From Clostridia bacterium (lineage in GTDB: Bacteria; Bacillota; Clostridia; Oscillospirales; CAG-272): a DNA stretch of 34,518 nt. The DNA lies in the NCBI GenBank assembly GCA_017398585.1, contig JAFQFS010000169.1, positions 1-34,518 of the forward strand, in the 5' to 3' direction. Below are positions 7,530-15,457 of the stretch, piece by piece. The translations under genes and the position numbers were made by a program. The notes beneath the pieces were generated by a model. That model worked only from the letters and a program-made list of their open reading frames with translations, was not told where the DNA came from and did no database searches. Position 1 is the first letter of the stretch, and every line of letters starts with the position of its first letter.

Positions 7530-8930
7530 ATGCATTGTTTTAAAAACCTCACAGGAGTTGTGACAAAGTTACTTTTGTTAGTGCTGTCCGTGGGGCTTTT
7601 GTTTTTTCTGACCTCCTGTGGACTCACGTTCCGCGATGCCGATGCACTGCCGCACGAAATCCGGCCGCAGACGGAATCAGAAACGGAACCGATGCAGGAT
7701 GTGCCGAAGCATGACTTTTCGCCGCCGGAAACGGAAGAAACGGCAGAGGAACCGGAAACCGGGATCGTTTATCCGGAATTTGAACGTATCGTTCCCGACG
7801 GAGCACAGGAATGGATCGACTGGTACGAAACCGCGTACGGCGAAGGAACGGCGGATAAGGTTCTGCTGGACTCCGACGGAATCCGTACGCTCAACCGGAA
7901 GATGATCGATGCTGCCCCGAATCTTCGGGATATGACCGCCCTTCCCGCCACGATGGCAGGGATAGAAGTCCGGGCAATGATCGAAAAATACAATCTTCCC
8001 GCAGACGAACGCTATGTGGACGGTCACACGCTGATCACGGCAGAGATGCGGGATAATGTCAAACACAACCGAAACCTTGACAGAATCCCGGAAACCGTGG
8101 AACTGAAGCGCGCTGTCATCACCGGACGTTCCGACCTCAAGGGCTTTCCGACCGAAAAGACCTTCCACAGGCACGGCGATCCGCACTACGACGGCATTCA
8201 GGAAACGGAACTGATTTCCGGCTTCCCCGCTGCCGTTCTTCACACCAGCGGCGACGGACATTTTTCGTTCGTTCTGTCGTATTTCTACAGCGGATGGATC
8301 TCCTCGCAGAATGTAGCCTACTGTACCGATGAGGAATACATGCTGTTCGCAGCTCCGCAGGATTACGTGACAGTCGTTGCCAAAACAGTCGAATGCGACG
8401 GGATCCGGTTTGATATGGGTGCGGTTCTTCCGTATGTAACAGAGGACGCGGACAGCTATACCGTTCAGATTCCGAAACGTCACGGCGATACAGGAACGCT
8501 TTTCCTCGAAGAAGCGGAACTCTCCAAAGCAGATGCCGTGCGCGGTTCCCTCGATTACACCATGAAAAATTACTATGCGCAGGCGTTCGCCTATCTCGGT
8601 ACGTATTACGGCTGGGGCGGTGCGGACGGCGGTGTGGACTGTTCGGGTTTCGTCTGTGCGATTTTCCGGACGTTCGGCATCTATCTGCCGCGTAATACCG
8701 GCGAACAGAGCAAGTATGCGGGAACAGTACTGTCGCTTCTGAACGATCCGTCCGGTGTACTTGACACCGTGAATCAGCCGTCGGCAGTGTACCGTCCGGG
8801 GCATGTTATGCTCTACCTCGGAAAAAAGAACGGCACACATTATATCATTCACGCGCCGCAGGGCGGTGAACAGGTCTGCGTGGCGGAACTGAGCATGGCG
8901 AACCTGACCGGTGTGTCGGTGTTCCGGTAA
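7530..8930 (+). CDS. NlpC/P60-family cell-wall peptidase lipoprotein
   Basis: 466 aa. The start chosen is the ATG after a GGAG site at 7515-7518; it opens a lipoprotein signal (hydrophobic residues 13-27, lipobox LTSC, lipidated Cys30). A longer open frame upstream overlaps argF and a repeat and is not credible. After the cysteine comes an acidic, proline-rich linker (about 35-75), then a large middle region with SH3-like strands, then the C-terminal NlpC/P60 domain with DCSGFVC (catalytic Cys371) and GHVMLYLG (His425). By family it should hydrolyse D-gamma-glutamyl-diamino-acid bonds in peptidoglycan stem peptides outside the membrane. The middle domain could direct it to a wall fragment. 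The NlpC/P60 call is firm; substrate is not known. Confidence 0.9.
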   Translation: MHCFKNLTGVVTKLLLLVLSVGLLFFLTSCGLTFRDADALPHEIRPQTESETEPMQDVPKHDFSPPETEETAEEPETGIVYPEFERIVPDGAQEWIDWYETAYGEGTADKVLLDSDGIRTLNRKMIDAAPNLRDMTALPATMAGIEVRAMIEKYNLPADERYVDGHTLITAEMRDNVKHNRNLDRIPETVELKRAVITGRSDLKGFPTEKTFHRHGDPHYDGIQETELISGFPAAVLHTSGDGHFSFVLSYFYSGWISSQNVAYCTDEEYMLFAAPQDYVTVVAKTVECDGIRFDMGAVLPYVTEDADSYTVQIPKRHGDTGTLFLEEAELSKADAVRGSLDYTMKNYYAQAFAYLGTYYGWGGADGGVDCSGFVCAIFRTFGIYLPRNTGEQSKYAGTVLSLLNDPSGVLDTVNQPSAVYRPGHVMLYLGKKNGTHYIIHAPQGGEQVCVAELSMANLTGVSVFR

Positions 8931-8941
8931 TATACGATTTC

Positions 8942-9000
8942 TTGGGGAGAAACTTTTTGAAAAAAGTTTCTCCCCAAACCCCTTTTCAAAAACTTTTAAA
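8942..9000 (+). repeat. Hairpin-tail repeat, copy 8 (after the NlpC/P60 gene)
   Basis: 17-bp stem TTGGGGAGAAACTTTTT with its complement (8942-8977), tail 8978-9000. Confidence 0.93.
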
Positions 9001-9019
9001 CGAATAAGGAAATATAGGG

Positions 9020-9769
9020 ATGGATAAAGCGGAAATATTTATGCTGCCCATGGATGCTCTTACGCCGAGTCAGTTGTATATCAGTGATGAAAAACTGCGC
9101 GCCGTACGGGAATGGTTCGGCGGTGATATCACTAAAATGGATCCGATTCCCGTGAAGCAGCTCGCCGGTCGCCTGCTGATAACGGACGGTCATACACGTG
9201 CAGCAGCGGCATTTCTGGCAGGTCTCCGTGTCCTTCCCTGTATCCGGGACACGGATGACATGGACTGGGCGGCGTATGCGGCGGATATTAATCTGTGTGC
9301 GGAAGAGGGAATCACTTCTATTGAAAAGCTCGCCGGCCGGATCGTTTCAGCAGAAGATTATGACCTCCTCTGGCGGAAACGGGTTGATGCGATGTATGAT
9401 GAATGGTACTATAACGTATTGACGCAGAAAGAGGAAGTGATCTTCTTCACCCGTCAGCCGGTGGAATGCGCTGACTGCGACATCCGTCCGGTTAATTTCG
9501 GTTTCGACGCAGATTATTATCAGCTGTTCCACAACGGTATTCCGGTCACAACAGGATGTATCGAGAAATACTCGTTTGAATTCTGGGAGGCAGCGGACAT
9601 CCGTACCGTGAAGGAGTACCGGAACTACGGTTTCGGGTTCCGGATGACTGCGTTTCTCACGAATCTTATTGTGAAATCCGGAAAAACGGCGACTTGCCGT
9701 ACTCTGCCGGAAAATATCGGAATGAACCGCGTGATTGAAAAATGCAGTTACAAAAAGCTGTATGAGTGA
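9020..9769 (+). CDS. ParB-like nuclease-fold domain fused to a GNAT acetyltransferase domain
   Basis: 249 aa. The N-terminal third has a ParB/Srx-like core: a sequence of the form PIPVKQLAGRLLITDGHTRA, with DGHTRA at residues 56-61, the position of the nucleotide- or DNA-binding signature in ParB-fold proteins. The C-terminal half looks like a GNAT domain: a strand-turn GIPVTTGCIEKYSFEFWEAADIR, then a FGFRMTAFLTNLIV helix, and a final ENIGMNRVIEKCSYKKLYE typical of the GNAT end. AAGGA at 9006-9010 supports the start. It is flanked by a repeat copy upstream and by a strong promoter for the next operon downstream, so it is probably a single-gene unit. Role unknown: possibly modification of a small molecule or nucleic-acid-linked substrate. 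Confidence 0.75.
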   Translation: MDKAEIFMLPMDALTPSQLYISDEKLRAVREWFGGDITKMDPIPVKQLAGRLLITDGHTRAAAAFLAGLRVLPCIRDTDDMDWAAYAADINLCAEEGITSIEKLAGRIVSAEDYDLLWRKRVDAMYDEWYYNVLTQKEEVIFFTRQPVECADCDIRPVNFGFDADYYQLFHNGIPVTTGCIEKYSFEFWEAADIRTVKEYRNYGFGFRMTAFLTNLIVKSGKTATCRTLPENIGMNRVIEKCSYKKLYE

Positions 9770-9777
9770 GGAATAAA

Positions 9778-9806
9778 TTGACATTCCGGTTGGACTGTGC
9801 TATAAT
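9778..9806 (+). promoter_or_regulatory. Promoter of the kinase-APH-Nudix operon
   Basis: TTGACA (9778-9783), exactly 17 nt, TATAAT (9801-9806), with a TGC just before the -10. Consensus vegetative promoter, 45 nt before the first ATG. Confidence 0.92.
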
Positions 9807-9851
9807 TTACTTACAACTTCGACAAAACAAGAACAAAAGGAGAACCGAATC

Positions 9852-10655
9852 ATGACCGTGCTGATCTTTATTGAAGGTGTTTCCGGCATCGGCAAATCGA
9901 CGATGGTACGTATGCTGACGGAGGAACTGCGTGCGGAAGGTTATCGTGTGCAGCCCTATGTGGAGTTTGACTTCACAAATCCGATCGATTTCTACTGTAC
10001 GGCTTACCTGCCTGTCCCCGAATACGCTGCGCTCTGCAAGGCATATCCGGACGAAGCTGACACCCTCCGGCAGTACACGATCCCCGCGGGAGATGTGCGG
10101 CTGGTACGCTATTATAACGATGACACGCCGCTGTTTGACAAACCGCTTCGCGATGAGCTTATCCGTCACGAATTCTGTTATCATCCGGCGCATCTCGTTT
10201 CCCTTGAGGACTACACAACTGCCTACCGGCATGTCTGGGCGGATTTCGCAAAGAAAATCGACCATTCCTTCGATTATATCCTGTTCGACGGTTCCCTTCT
10301 CCATCATCCGATCAATGACATGATGCGGAATTATCACATCCGCGGTGAACAGGCGGTCCCGCATGTGACCACACTGCTCCGTGCACTCGGCGGATGTGAA
10401 CGGCGTATCTTTTATCTGGAGACCGACAACATCCGCGCACAGCTCACACGTGCCCATCTCGACCGAAAGCAGGACGTTCCCACTGACGAAGAAATCAAAT
10501 TCTGGGAAACACGGCACCGGAACGACCGGATCGTACTTGCGAATCTGGACGAGGACTGCACAATCTATGACGTTTCCGGCGGAAAGTGGAATGCCGTACG
10601 GGACGAAATCCGAAAAACGTTAATGAAAAACACACCGTGCGGAGGCGAACGATGA
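9852..10655 (+). CDS. P-loop kinase-like NTPase
   Basis: 267 aa. A Walker A motif GVSGIGKST lies at residues 9-17 right at the N-terminus, as in nucleoside, nucleotide and small-molecule kinases of the thymidylate/adenylate kinase type. A DYILFDGS stretch near the middle fits a Walker-B-like strand. A lid-like arginine-rich segment (around DNIRAQLTRAHLDRK) follows. The substrate cannot be read from the sequence. It is the first gene of an operon with a near-consensus promoter (9778-9806) and an AAAGGAGAA ribosome binding site. Its stop overlaps the next start as ATGA, so translation of the APH-like gene is coupled to it. Confidence 0.75.
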   Translation: MTVLIFIEGVSGIGKSTMVRMLTEELRAEGYRVQPYVEFDFTNPIDFYCTAYLPVPEYAALCKAYPDEADTLRQYTIPAGDVRLVRYYNDDTPLFDKPLRDELIRHEFCYHPAHLVSLEDYTTAYRHVWADFAKKIDHSFDYILFDGSLLHHPINDMMRNYHIRGEQAVPHVTTLLRALGGCERRIFYLETDNIRAQLTRAHLDRKQDVPTDEEIKFWETRHRNDRIVLANLDEDCTIYDVSGGKWNAVRDEIRKTLMKNTPCGGER

Positions 10656-11539
10656 CCTTATCCGATCTTGTAAAGCTTACCCCGGTCGATAAAGGCTGGT
10701 CCGGGGACCAAAAATACTGTGCGGAAACGGCAAACGGGATGAAATATCTTCTCCGGACGTCGGAACCCGGAAGTTATGAGAAGAAAAAAGCGGAGTTTGA
10801 CGTAATGTGTGAAGTGGAACGTCTCGGCATCCCGATGTGCCGTCCGATCGACTTCGGCGAAACGGACGAATTTGTCTACTCCATCCAGACGTGGATCCAT
10901 GGAGCAGATGCCGAAGAAGTCATCGTGTCCTTCTCCGACGATCGACAGTATGCCTTCGGGCTCACTGCCGGACGGATCCTGAAAAAAATCCATTCCATCC
11001 CCGCACCGAAAACGCAGGAAGATTGGGAATCCCGCTTCAACAAAAAAATCGACCGGAAGATCAGAGGGTATCACGACTGCCCGCTGAAATTCAACGGTGC
11101 GGAAAACATGCTCCGGTACATCGAAGAAAACCGGCATCTCCTGCATGGACGTCCGCAGAGCTTCCAGCACGGCGATTACCACATCGGAAATATGATGATC
11201 GACCAGAATGGCACGCTGACCGTCATCGACTTCAACCGGTTCGACTACGGTGATCCGTGGGAGGAATTCAACCGGATCGTGTGGTGCGCGCAGATTTCCC
11301 CCCTGTTCGCTTCCGGAATGGTAACAGGATATTTCGGCAGAGAGGTGCCGATGGAATTCTGGCGGCTGCTGGCGCTATACATTTCGAGCAATACGCTGTC
11401 GTCGGTCTACTGGGCAATACCGTTCGGACAGCAGGAAATCGACACGATGATGAATCAGGCACGCGAGGTGCTGGAATGGTACGATAACATGAACAATCCG
11501 GTCCCGAACTGGTATCGTCCGGAGGTTCCTCATGCCTGA
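10652..11539 (+). CDS. Aminoglycoside phosphotransferase-family kinase
   Basis: 295 aa with the protein-kinase-like APH fold. The catalytic loop is HGDYHIGN (His173, Asp175, Asn180) and the metal-binding DFN equivalent of DFG is at Asp193 in VIDFNRFDYGDP. Family members phosphorylate aminoglycosides, macrolides, choline, homoserine or sugars; nothing here identifies a drug substrate. The ATG overlaps the stop of the P-loop kinase by 4 nt, with GGAGG just before it. A longer in-frame extension upstream overlaps the kinase gene and is rejected. Its own end overlaps the Nudix gene by 8 nt. Such tight coupling suggests the three products work on one metabolite. Confidence 0.85.
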   Translation: MTLSDLVKLTPVDKGWSGDQKYCAETANGMKYLLRTSEPGSYEKKKAEFDVMCEVERLGIPMCRPIDFGETDEFVYSIQTWIHGADAEEVIVSFSDDRQYAFGLTAGRILKKIHSIPAPKTQEDWESRFNKKIDRKIRGYHDCPLKFNGAENMLRYIEENRHLLHGRPQSFQHGDYHIGNMMIDQNGTLTVIDFNRFDYGDPWEEFNRIVWCAQISPLFASGMVTGYFGREVPMEFWRLLALYISSNTLSSVYWAIPFGQQEIDTMMNQAREVLEWYDNMNNPVPNWYRPEVPHA

Positions 11540-11948
11540 AGTAAAATTTTTCGATGTCATTGACGATTCCCTCCTGAAATTCGCCGTTATTATGGCGCGG
11601 TGCGGGGACGGGTGGCTGTTCTGCCGCCATAAACAGCGTACCACGTGGGAAATCCCCGGCGGACACCGGGAAACCGGTGAAGCTATCGACGATACGGCGC
11701 GGCGGGAACTTTTTGAGGAAACGGGCGCGGTGGAATTTGAACTGAGCAGAATCGGCGCCTACGGCGTCTGTTCCGGCGACGAAATCACGTACGGCATGTT
11801 GTACTTCGCAGATGTCCAGACCCTCGGTGAACTTCCTCCGGAGATGGAGATCGGTGAAATTACAGTCTTAAAACAACTTCCGGAAAATCTGACCTACCCA
11901 TTCATCCAGCCCGCACTGTACAGAAAAACAGCCGAATTCCTCCAATAA
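11532..11948 (+). CDS. Nudix hydrolase
   Basis: 138 aa, a single Nudix domain. The Nudix box runs from Gly44 to Ala66 and fits GX5EX7REUXEEXGU exactly (Gly44, Glu50, Arg58, Glu59, Glu62, Glu63, Gly65). Family members cleave nucleoside diphosphates linked to another group, using Mg2+, and often serve as house-cleaning enzymes. The start overlaps the APH-like gene by 8 nt and has GGAGG about 7 nt upstream. It ends the operon that begins at 9852; a hairpin that can terminate transcription from the opposite strand and a repeat copy follow. Confidence 0.9.
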   Translation: MPEVKFFDVIDDSLLKFAVIMARCGDGWLFCRHKQRTTWEIPGGHRETGEAIDDTARRELFEETGAVEFELSRIGAYGVCSGDEITYGMLYFADVQTLGELPPEMEIGEITVLKQLPENLTYPFIQPALYRKTAEFLQ

Positions 11949-11980
11949 AAAAAGACAAAGTCTGCACAAACTTTGTCCTC
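11948..11980 (-). terminator. Probable terminator of the Gfo/Idh/MocA gene
   Basis: On the minus strand GACAAAGT/ACTTTGTC forms an 8-bp stem with a short loop, followed by seven T residues. It lies after the repeat copy 9 and just past the Nudix stop. Confidence 0.78.
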
Positions 11981-11988
11981 TTTCCCAG

Positions 11989-12050
11989 TATAAAAGTTTT
12001 TGAAGAGGGGGCGTGGGGAGGAAACATTTTTCAAAAAGTTTCTTCCCCAC
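11989..12050 (-). repeat. Hairpin-tail repeat, copy 9
   Basis: Tail 11989-12012 (with CAGTATAAAAG at its outer edge), stem 12013-12050 with GTGGGGA base, one G-U pair and one bulge. Lies between convergent genes. Confidence 0.88.
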
Positions 12051-12061
12051 CTTTCTCTGTT

Positions 12062-13126
12062 TTACTTGATATCAACCGACTTGCCGGTTTCGGCGGATTC
12101 GTAGATTGCGTCGAGAATCTTCATGAGGGCGACGCCGTCTTCTGCGGTTGCTCTGCATTCGCCGCCGTTCATGGCTGCGTCAATGAAGCCGCGGATTTCC
12201 GCGTTGAACGGCTTGGTTGCGTCGAACGTAGTGTTGCCCTGCGGCTGGATGTTCACGAACATGCCTGCCATATCGGAGTACAGTTCAACGCCCGGATCGA
12301 TCTTCGCGCCGGACTTGGTGCCGAACAGTTCAATTTTGCCGAGGTCATGCGGGATGTTCAGGTTGAAGCTTGCTTCTACCTGAAGAGTGAAGCCGTTGTC
12401 GAAACGAACCATCGCGGATGCGAAATCTTCGACGGTATATTCGTAACCGGTCTTCTTGCTGGACATTTCCCATGCCATTTCCGCACCTGCCGCACGGTTG
12501 CAGCCGAGGTTGTTGTAGGTCACGCCGTACGCGGATACCGGCTTCGGATTGCCTGCAAGATAGCGGGAAAGGTCGATTACGTGTACGCCGAGGTCGATCA
12601 GAGGACCGCCGCCGGAGTAGGACTTGTCGCCGAACCAGCCGCCCGGGCACCCGTTTCTGCGGAGATAGGTCGCCTTCGCGTAGTAGATGTCGCCCATCGT
12701 GCCTGCGGCAGTAAGCTTGCGGATGGTGTCCGCGTCACCGCCGAAACGGCGTACAAAACCGATCTGCAGGAGCTTGCCGGTTTCCTTGGAAACTGCGAGC
12801 ATTTCTTCCGCTTCTTCGGCGTTCATCGCCATCGGCTTTTCGCAGATAACATTTGCACCGCCGCGGAGAGCAGCGATGGTCGCACCCTTGTGCGCGGAGT
12901 TCCACGTCGTGACGCTTACGCAGTCGAGGTCTTCCTTCGCCATCATTTCGTTGTAGTCGGTGTAGGTACGCGGGATGTTGTAGCGTTCCGCATACCGCTT
13001 CAGCTTTGCTTCGTCAATGTCGCAAGCCGCAACGACTTCCACACGATCCGCCAGTGCCAGATAGCCGCCCATATGCGCGTTGCTGATGCCGCCGGTACCG
13101 ATGATACCAACCTTGATCTTTTCCAT
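12062..13126 (-). CDS. Gfo/Idh/MocA-family oxidoreductase
   Basis: 354 aa. The N-terminal Rossmann domain carries GTGGISNAH (from Gly10) for NAD(P) binding, and the conserved EKP triad element lies at Glu96-Lys97-Pro98 in CEKPMAMN. The C-terminal part is the alpha/beta dimer domain (GGGPLIDLGVHVIDLSRYL, with the family's usual histidine region). Members oxidise sugars, sugar acids or inositols; substrate not decidable. The start was moved inward to MEKIKVGIIG because CGGAGG lies just upstream of that ATG. The gene has a consensus promoter (13171-13199, minus strand) and is divergent from a sugar-type solute-binding protein, suggesting a joint role in carbohydrate use. Confidence 0.92.
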   Translation of the reverse strand: MEKIKVGIIGTGGISNAHMGGYLALADRVEVVAACDIDEAKLKRYAERYNIPRTYTDYNEMMAKEDLDCVSVTTWNSAHKGATIAALRGGANVICEKPMAMNAEEAEEMLAVSKETGKLLQIGFVRRFGGDADTIRKLTAAGTMGDIYYAKATYLRRNGCPGGWFGDKSYSGGGPLIDLGVHVIDLSRYLAGNPKPVSAYGVTYNNLGCNRAAGAEMAWEMSSKKTGYEYTVEDFASAMVRFDNGFTLQVEASFNLNIPHDLGKIELFGTKSGAKIDPGVELYSDMAGMFVNIQPQGNTTFDATKPFNAEIRGFIDAAMNGGECRATAEDGVALMKILDAIYESAETGKSVDIK

Positions 13127-13170
13127 GAGATACCTCCGTATGATAGATTTTTTCTCTCTTATTGCCAACG

Positions 13171-13199
13171 ATTGTATCACAATCGGCGAAATTTGTCAA
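13171..13199 (-). promoter_or_regulatory. Promoter of the Gfo/Idh/MocA gene
   Basis: Minus strand TTGACA (13194-13199), 17 nt, TACAAT (13171-13176). Confidence 0.88.
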
Positions 13200-13240
13200 T
13201 ATTTTGACCAAATTCTCTCGCAGAACATTTCCGCATTCCC

Positions 13241-13269
13241 TTGACATTCCAATTCCGCTTTGTTATAAT
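13241..13269 (+). promoter_or_regulatory. Promoter of the solute-binding protein gene
   Basis: TTGACA (13241-13246), 17 nt, TATAAT (13264-13269), about 47 nt before the ATG. Divergent to the promoter at 13171. Confidence 0.92.
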
Positions 13270-13316
13270 TAAATAAATCAATGTAACGTAAAAAATTCCA
13301 TGAAAGGAAACAAATC

Positions 13317-14819
13317 ATGAAGAAAATCATTACTCTCCTGCTCCTGTCCGCAATGCTTCTGAGCTCCTTTGCGGCTTGCAGCGAATCCGGAACCAATGCA
13401 GACGAAGGCGCTGCAGGCGCGGAAGCCGGTTCCTCGGACGCGGCAGCGGAAGTTGAAGAAGAGACCGAATACGTCGAAACACTCGACGTTGAAGTCAAGG
13501 ACTACGAAGGCCGTACCATCAACATCGTTCTCGCCGGCAACTGGTCCTTCACGGACTTCATCGCGGAAGAAATGACCGGTGAAGCAATCAACGACGCAAA
13601 GTACGATACCAATGCAGCGGTCGGTGAACTGCTCAATGTCGAATTCACCGTAAACAACCAGAGCGGTCAGGCATCCGGCGGTACCGGTGCCGGTTACAAG
13701 CTTATTGACACGATGGTCATGGCCGGAACGAACGACTATGACATCGCGGACATCGGCTGCTACGACGTTTCCACCCTCGCATACGGCGGCAAGCTTCTCG
13801 ACCTCAACGCCGTCAAGAATATCGACCTCACCAAGAGCTGGTGGGACCCCAAAGCGAACGAACACCTCTCCGTTGCGGGCAAGATGTTCTATTCCACCGG
13901 TGACGCAGGCGTTCTCGACAACGACTGTACCTACTGCATCCTGTTCAACAAGCAGATGATCACCAACTTCGACCTTGAAAATCCCTATGAACTCGTCAAG
14001 GAAAACAAGTGGACCTACGACAAGTTCACCGAAATGGCAAACACCGGCTTCATTGACATGAACGGCAACGGCACCACCGACGCAGAAGACTCTATCGGTA
14101 TCATCATGTGGCAGGACTCCGTTATCGGTATGCTCCACGCGAGCAGCGGTAAGTTCGCGACCATCAACGACACCGGTCTGATCGAAATGACCCTCAACAA
14201 CGAACGCAACTTCGACGTTCTTACCTCCTGGCTGACCCTCAAGACCCAGCCCCTGATCGGCTTCATCGGCAGCGGCGCAACCATTGCGGAAGCGGATCTC
14301 CACACCATGTTCACCGACCAGCGCGCAATGTTCTACTGCCGCTACGTCAAGGCAGTATCCTGGTTCCGCGACATGGACACCGACTTCGGTATCCTTCCCT
14401 ATCCGAAGTGGGACGAAGCACAGAAGGACTTCTGCAACACCATGCACGCATACGGTACCTCTTACTTCTGCATCCCCACTACGGTTGCTGACGCAGACAT
14501 GAGCGGTGCGGTTCTCGAAGCACTCTCCTACTACGGCAAGGAATACATCACTCCCGCATACTACGACACCACTCTGAAGGGCAAGTACTTCCGTGACGAA
14601 GAATCTTCCGAAATGCTCGACCTGATCTTCGCATCCCGCTTCTTCGACGTCGGTACCTACTACCAGCTCGGCGGCTACAACGAAAAGGTCATCACCATGA
14701 TGCAGCAGGGCGACACCGACTTTGCTTCCATGTACCAGAAGAACGAAAAGGTAGCAAACAAGGTTCTCAGCAAGATCAACGATGCTTACGCAGCAATGCT
14801 CGCAGGCGAAACTCCGTAA
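13317..14819 (+). CDS. Extracellular solute-binding lipoprotein (ABC transporter type)
   Basis: 500 aa. A lipoprotein signal peptide (MKKIITLLLLSAMLLSSFAAC, lipidation at Cys21) is followed by a disordered acidic linker rich in Ala, Gly and Glu (about 22-55) and a two-lobed binding-protein body resembling family 1 sugar-binding proteins (segments such as MAGTNDYDIADIG, NKWTYDKFTEMA, GILPYPKWDEAQ). It would capture an oligosaccharide or similar solute on the outer face of the membrane. No permease or ATPase gene is adjacent, so partner subunits must be elsewhere. It has its own near-perfect promoter (13241-13269) and AAAGGAAA ribosome binding site. Strong promoter and preferred codons suggest high expression. 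Confidence 0.88.
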   Translation: MKKIITLLLLSAMLLSSFAACSESGTNADEGAAGAEAGSSDAAAEVEEETEYVETLDVEVKDYEGRTINIVLAGNWSFTDFIAEEMTGEAINDAKYDTNAAVGELLNVEFTVNNQSGQASGGTGAGYKLIDTMVMAGTNDYDIADIGCYDVSTLAYGGKLLDLNAVKNIDLTKSWWDPKANEHLSVAGKMFYSTGDAGVLDNDCTYCILFNKQMITNFDLENPYELVKENKWTYDKFTEMANTGFIDMNGNGTTDAEDSIGIIMWQDSVIGMLHASSGKFATINDTGLIEMTLNNERNFDVLTSWLTLKTQPLIGFIGSGATIAEADLHTMFTDQRAMFYCRYVKAVSWFRDMDTDFGILPYPKWDEAQKDFCNTMHAYGTSYFCIPTTVADADMSGAVLEALSYYGKEYITPAYYDTTLKGKYFRDEESSEMLDLIFASRFFDVGTYYQLGGYNEKVITMMQQGDTDFASMYQKNEKVANKVLSKINDAYAAMLAGETP

Positions 14820-14838
14820 AGTGAATCAAATATAGTTT

Positions 14839-14900
14839 GTGGGGGAACCTTTTTCGAGAAAAAGGTTCCCCCACACCCCTTTCAAAAAGCTTTAATCTGT
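14839..14900 (+). repeat. Hairpin-tail repeat, copy 10
   Basis: Perfect 17-bp stem GTGGGGGAACCTTTTTC with its complement, loop GA (14839-14874), tail 14875-14900. Lies between the solute-binding protein and the DUF6886-like gene, which converge. Confidence 0.93.
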
Positions 14901-14908
14901 GAGGATTT

Positions 14909-15457
14909 TTATGATCTGTGCGGCTGTGCATTCGCCATGCGGCAGAGAGACCAGTTCAATGTGGATGCTTTCACGTTATCTGCGATCTCCCACAGATTGT
15001 CCACAATCCGCAGTTCCACCTGACGTTGTACCAGCTCGGCGAAAAGATCCGTCACAACAGTTTTTCCGATCGGTACCTGTGTGGTTTCTGCAACATAATA
15101 ACCGGCGACGCTGTCCTGCAGCACAAATTCCTTCGGATCAAATTCATACAGATACAATGTTGTTTTCTGCATCACGGAAAACCATCTGCCCTCGATGATC
15201 ACTGCATGGGATGAACCGGCAGAGGTAAAAAAAGTTTTACGATCTTCCTCCGTGGTCTGTTCTCCGACATGATATGTGACCCGCGGACAATCCCGCGGCG
15301 TCAGAAAATTCGGCAGGCGTGCTTCGTCGATCGCCCAGACCAGTCCGATCTCCGGATCAAGATCTCTTCGTGTCGGCAGACGCGGTTCAAACACCCGGAT
15401 ATCCGGTTCTTCGCTTACGTGAAACAGGCGTAAACTGTTCATACCGTTCTTTTTCAT
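14909..15457 (-). CDS. DUF6886-like protein
   Basis: 182 aa, soluble. The N-terminal half (LRLFHVSEEPDIRVFEPR, then VWAIDEARLPNFLTPRDCPRV) matches what I remember of the uncharacterised DUF6886 family, which is defined by a FHxSEEP-like start and a FxPRDCPR segment. The fold resembles ADP-ribosyltransferase-like or RES-like small proteins only loosely, so no function is claimed. Its ATG overlaps the stop of the upstream GNAT gene as ATGA, which points to coupled translation; a second ATG five codons in is a weaker alternative. The C-terminus ends close to a repeat copy. Confidence 0.7.
   Translation of the reverse strand: MKKNGMNSLRLFHVSEEPDIRVFEPRLPTRRDLDPEIGLVWAIDEARLPNFLTPRDCPRVTYHVGEQTTEEDRKTFFTSAGSSHAVIIEGRWFSVMQKTTLYLYEFDPKEFVLQDSVAGYYVAETTQVPIGKTVVTDLFAELVQRQVELRIVDNLWEIADNVKASTLNWSLCRMANAQPHRS

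Noticed and set aside
10586-10651. Upstream extension of the APH-like protein
   Set aside because: It would overlap the P-loop kinase gene by more than 60 nt, while a GGAGG-preceded ATG gives the normal N-terminus.
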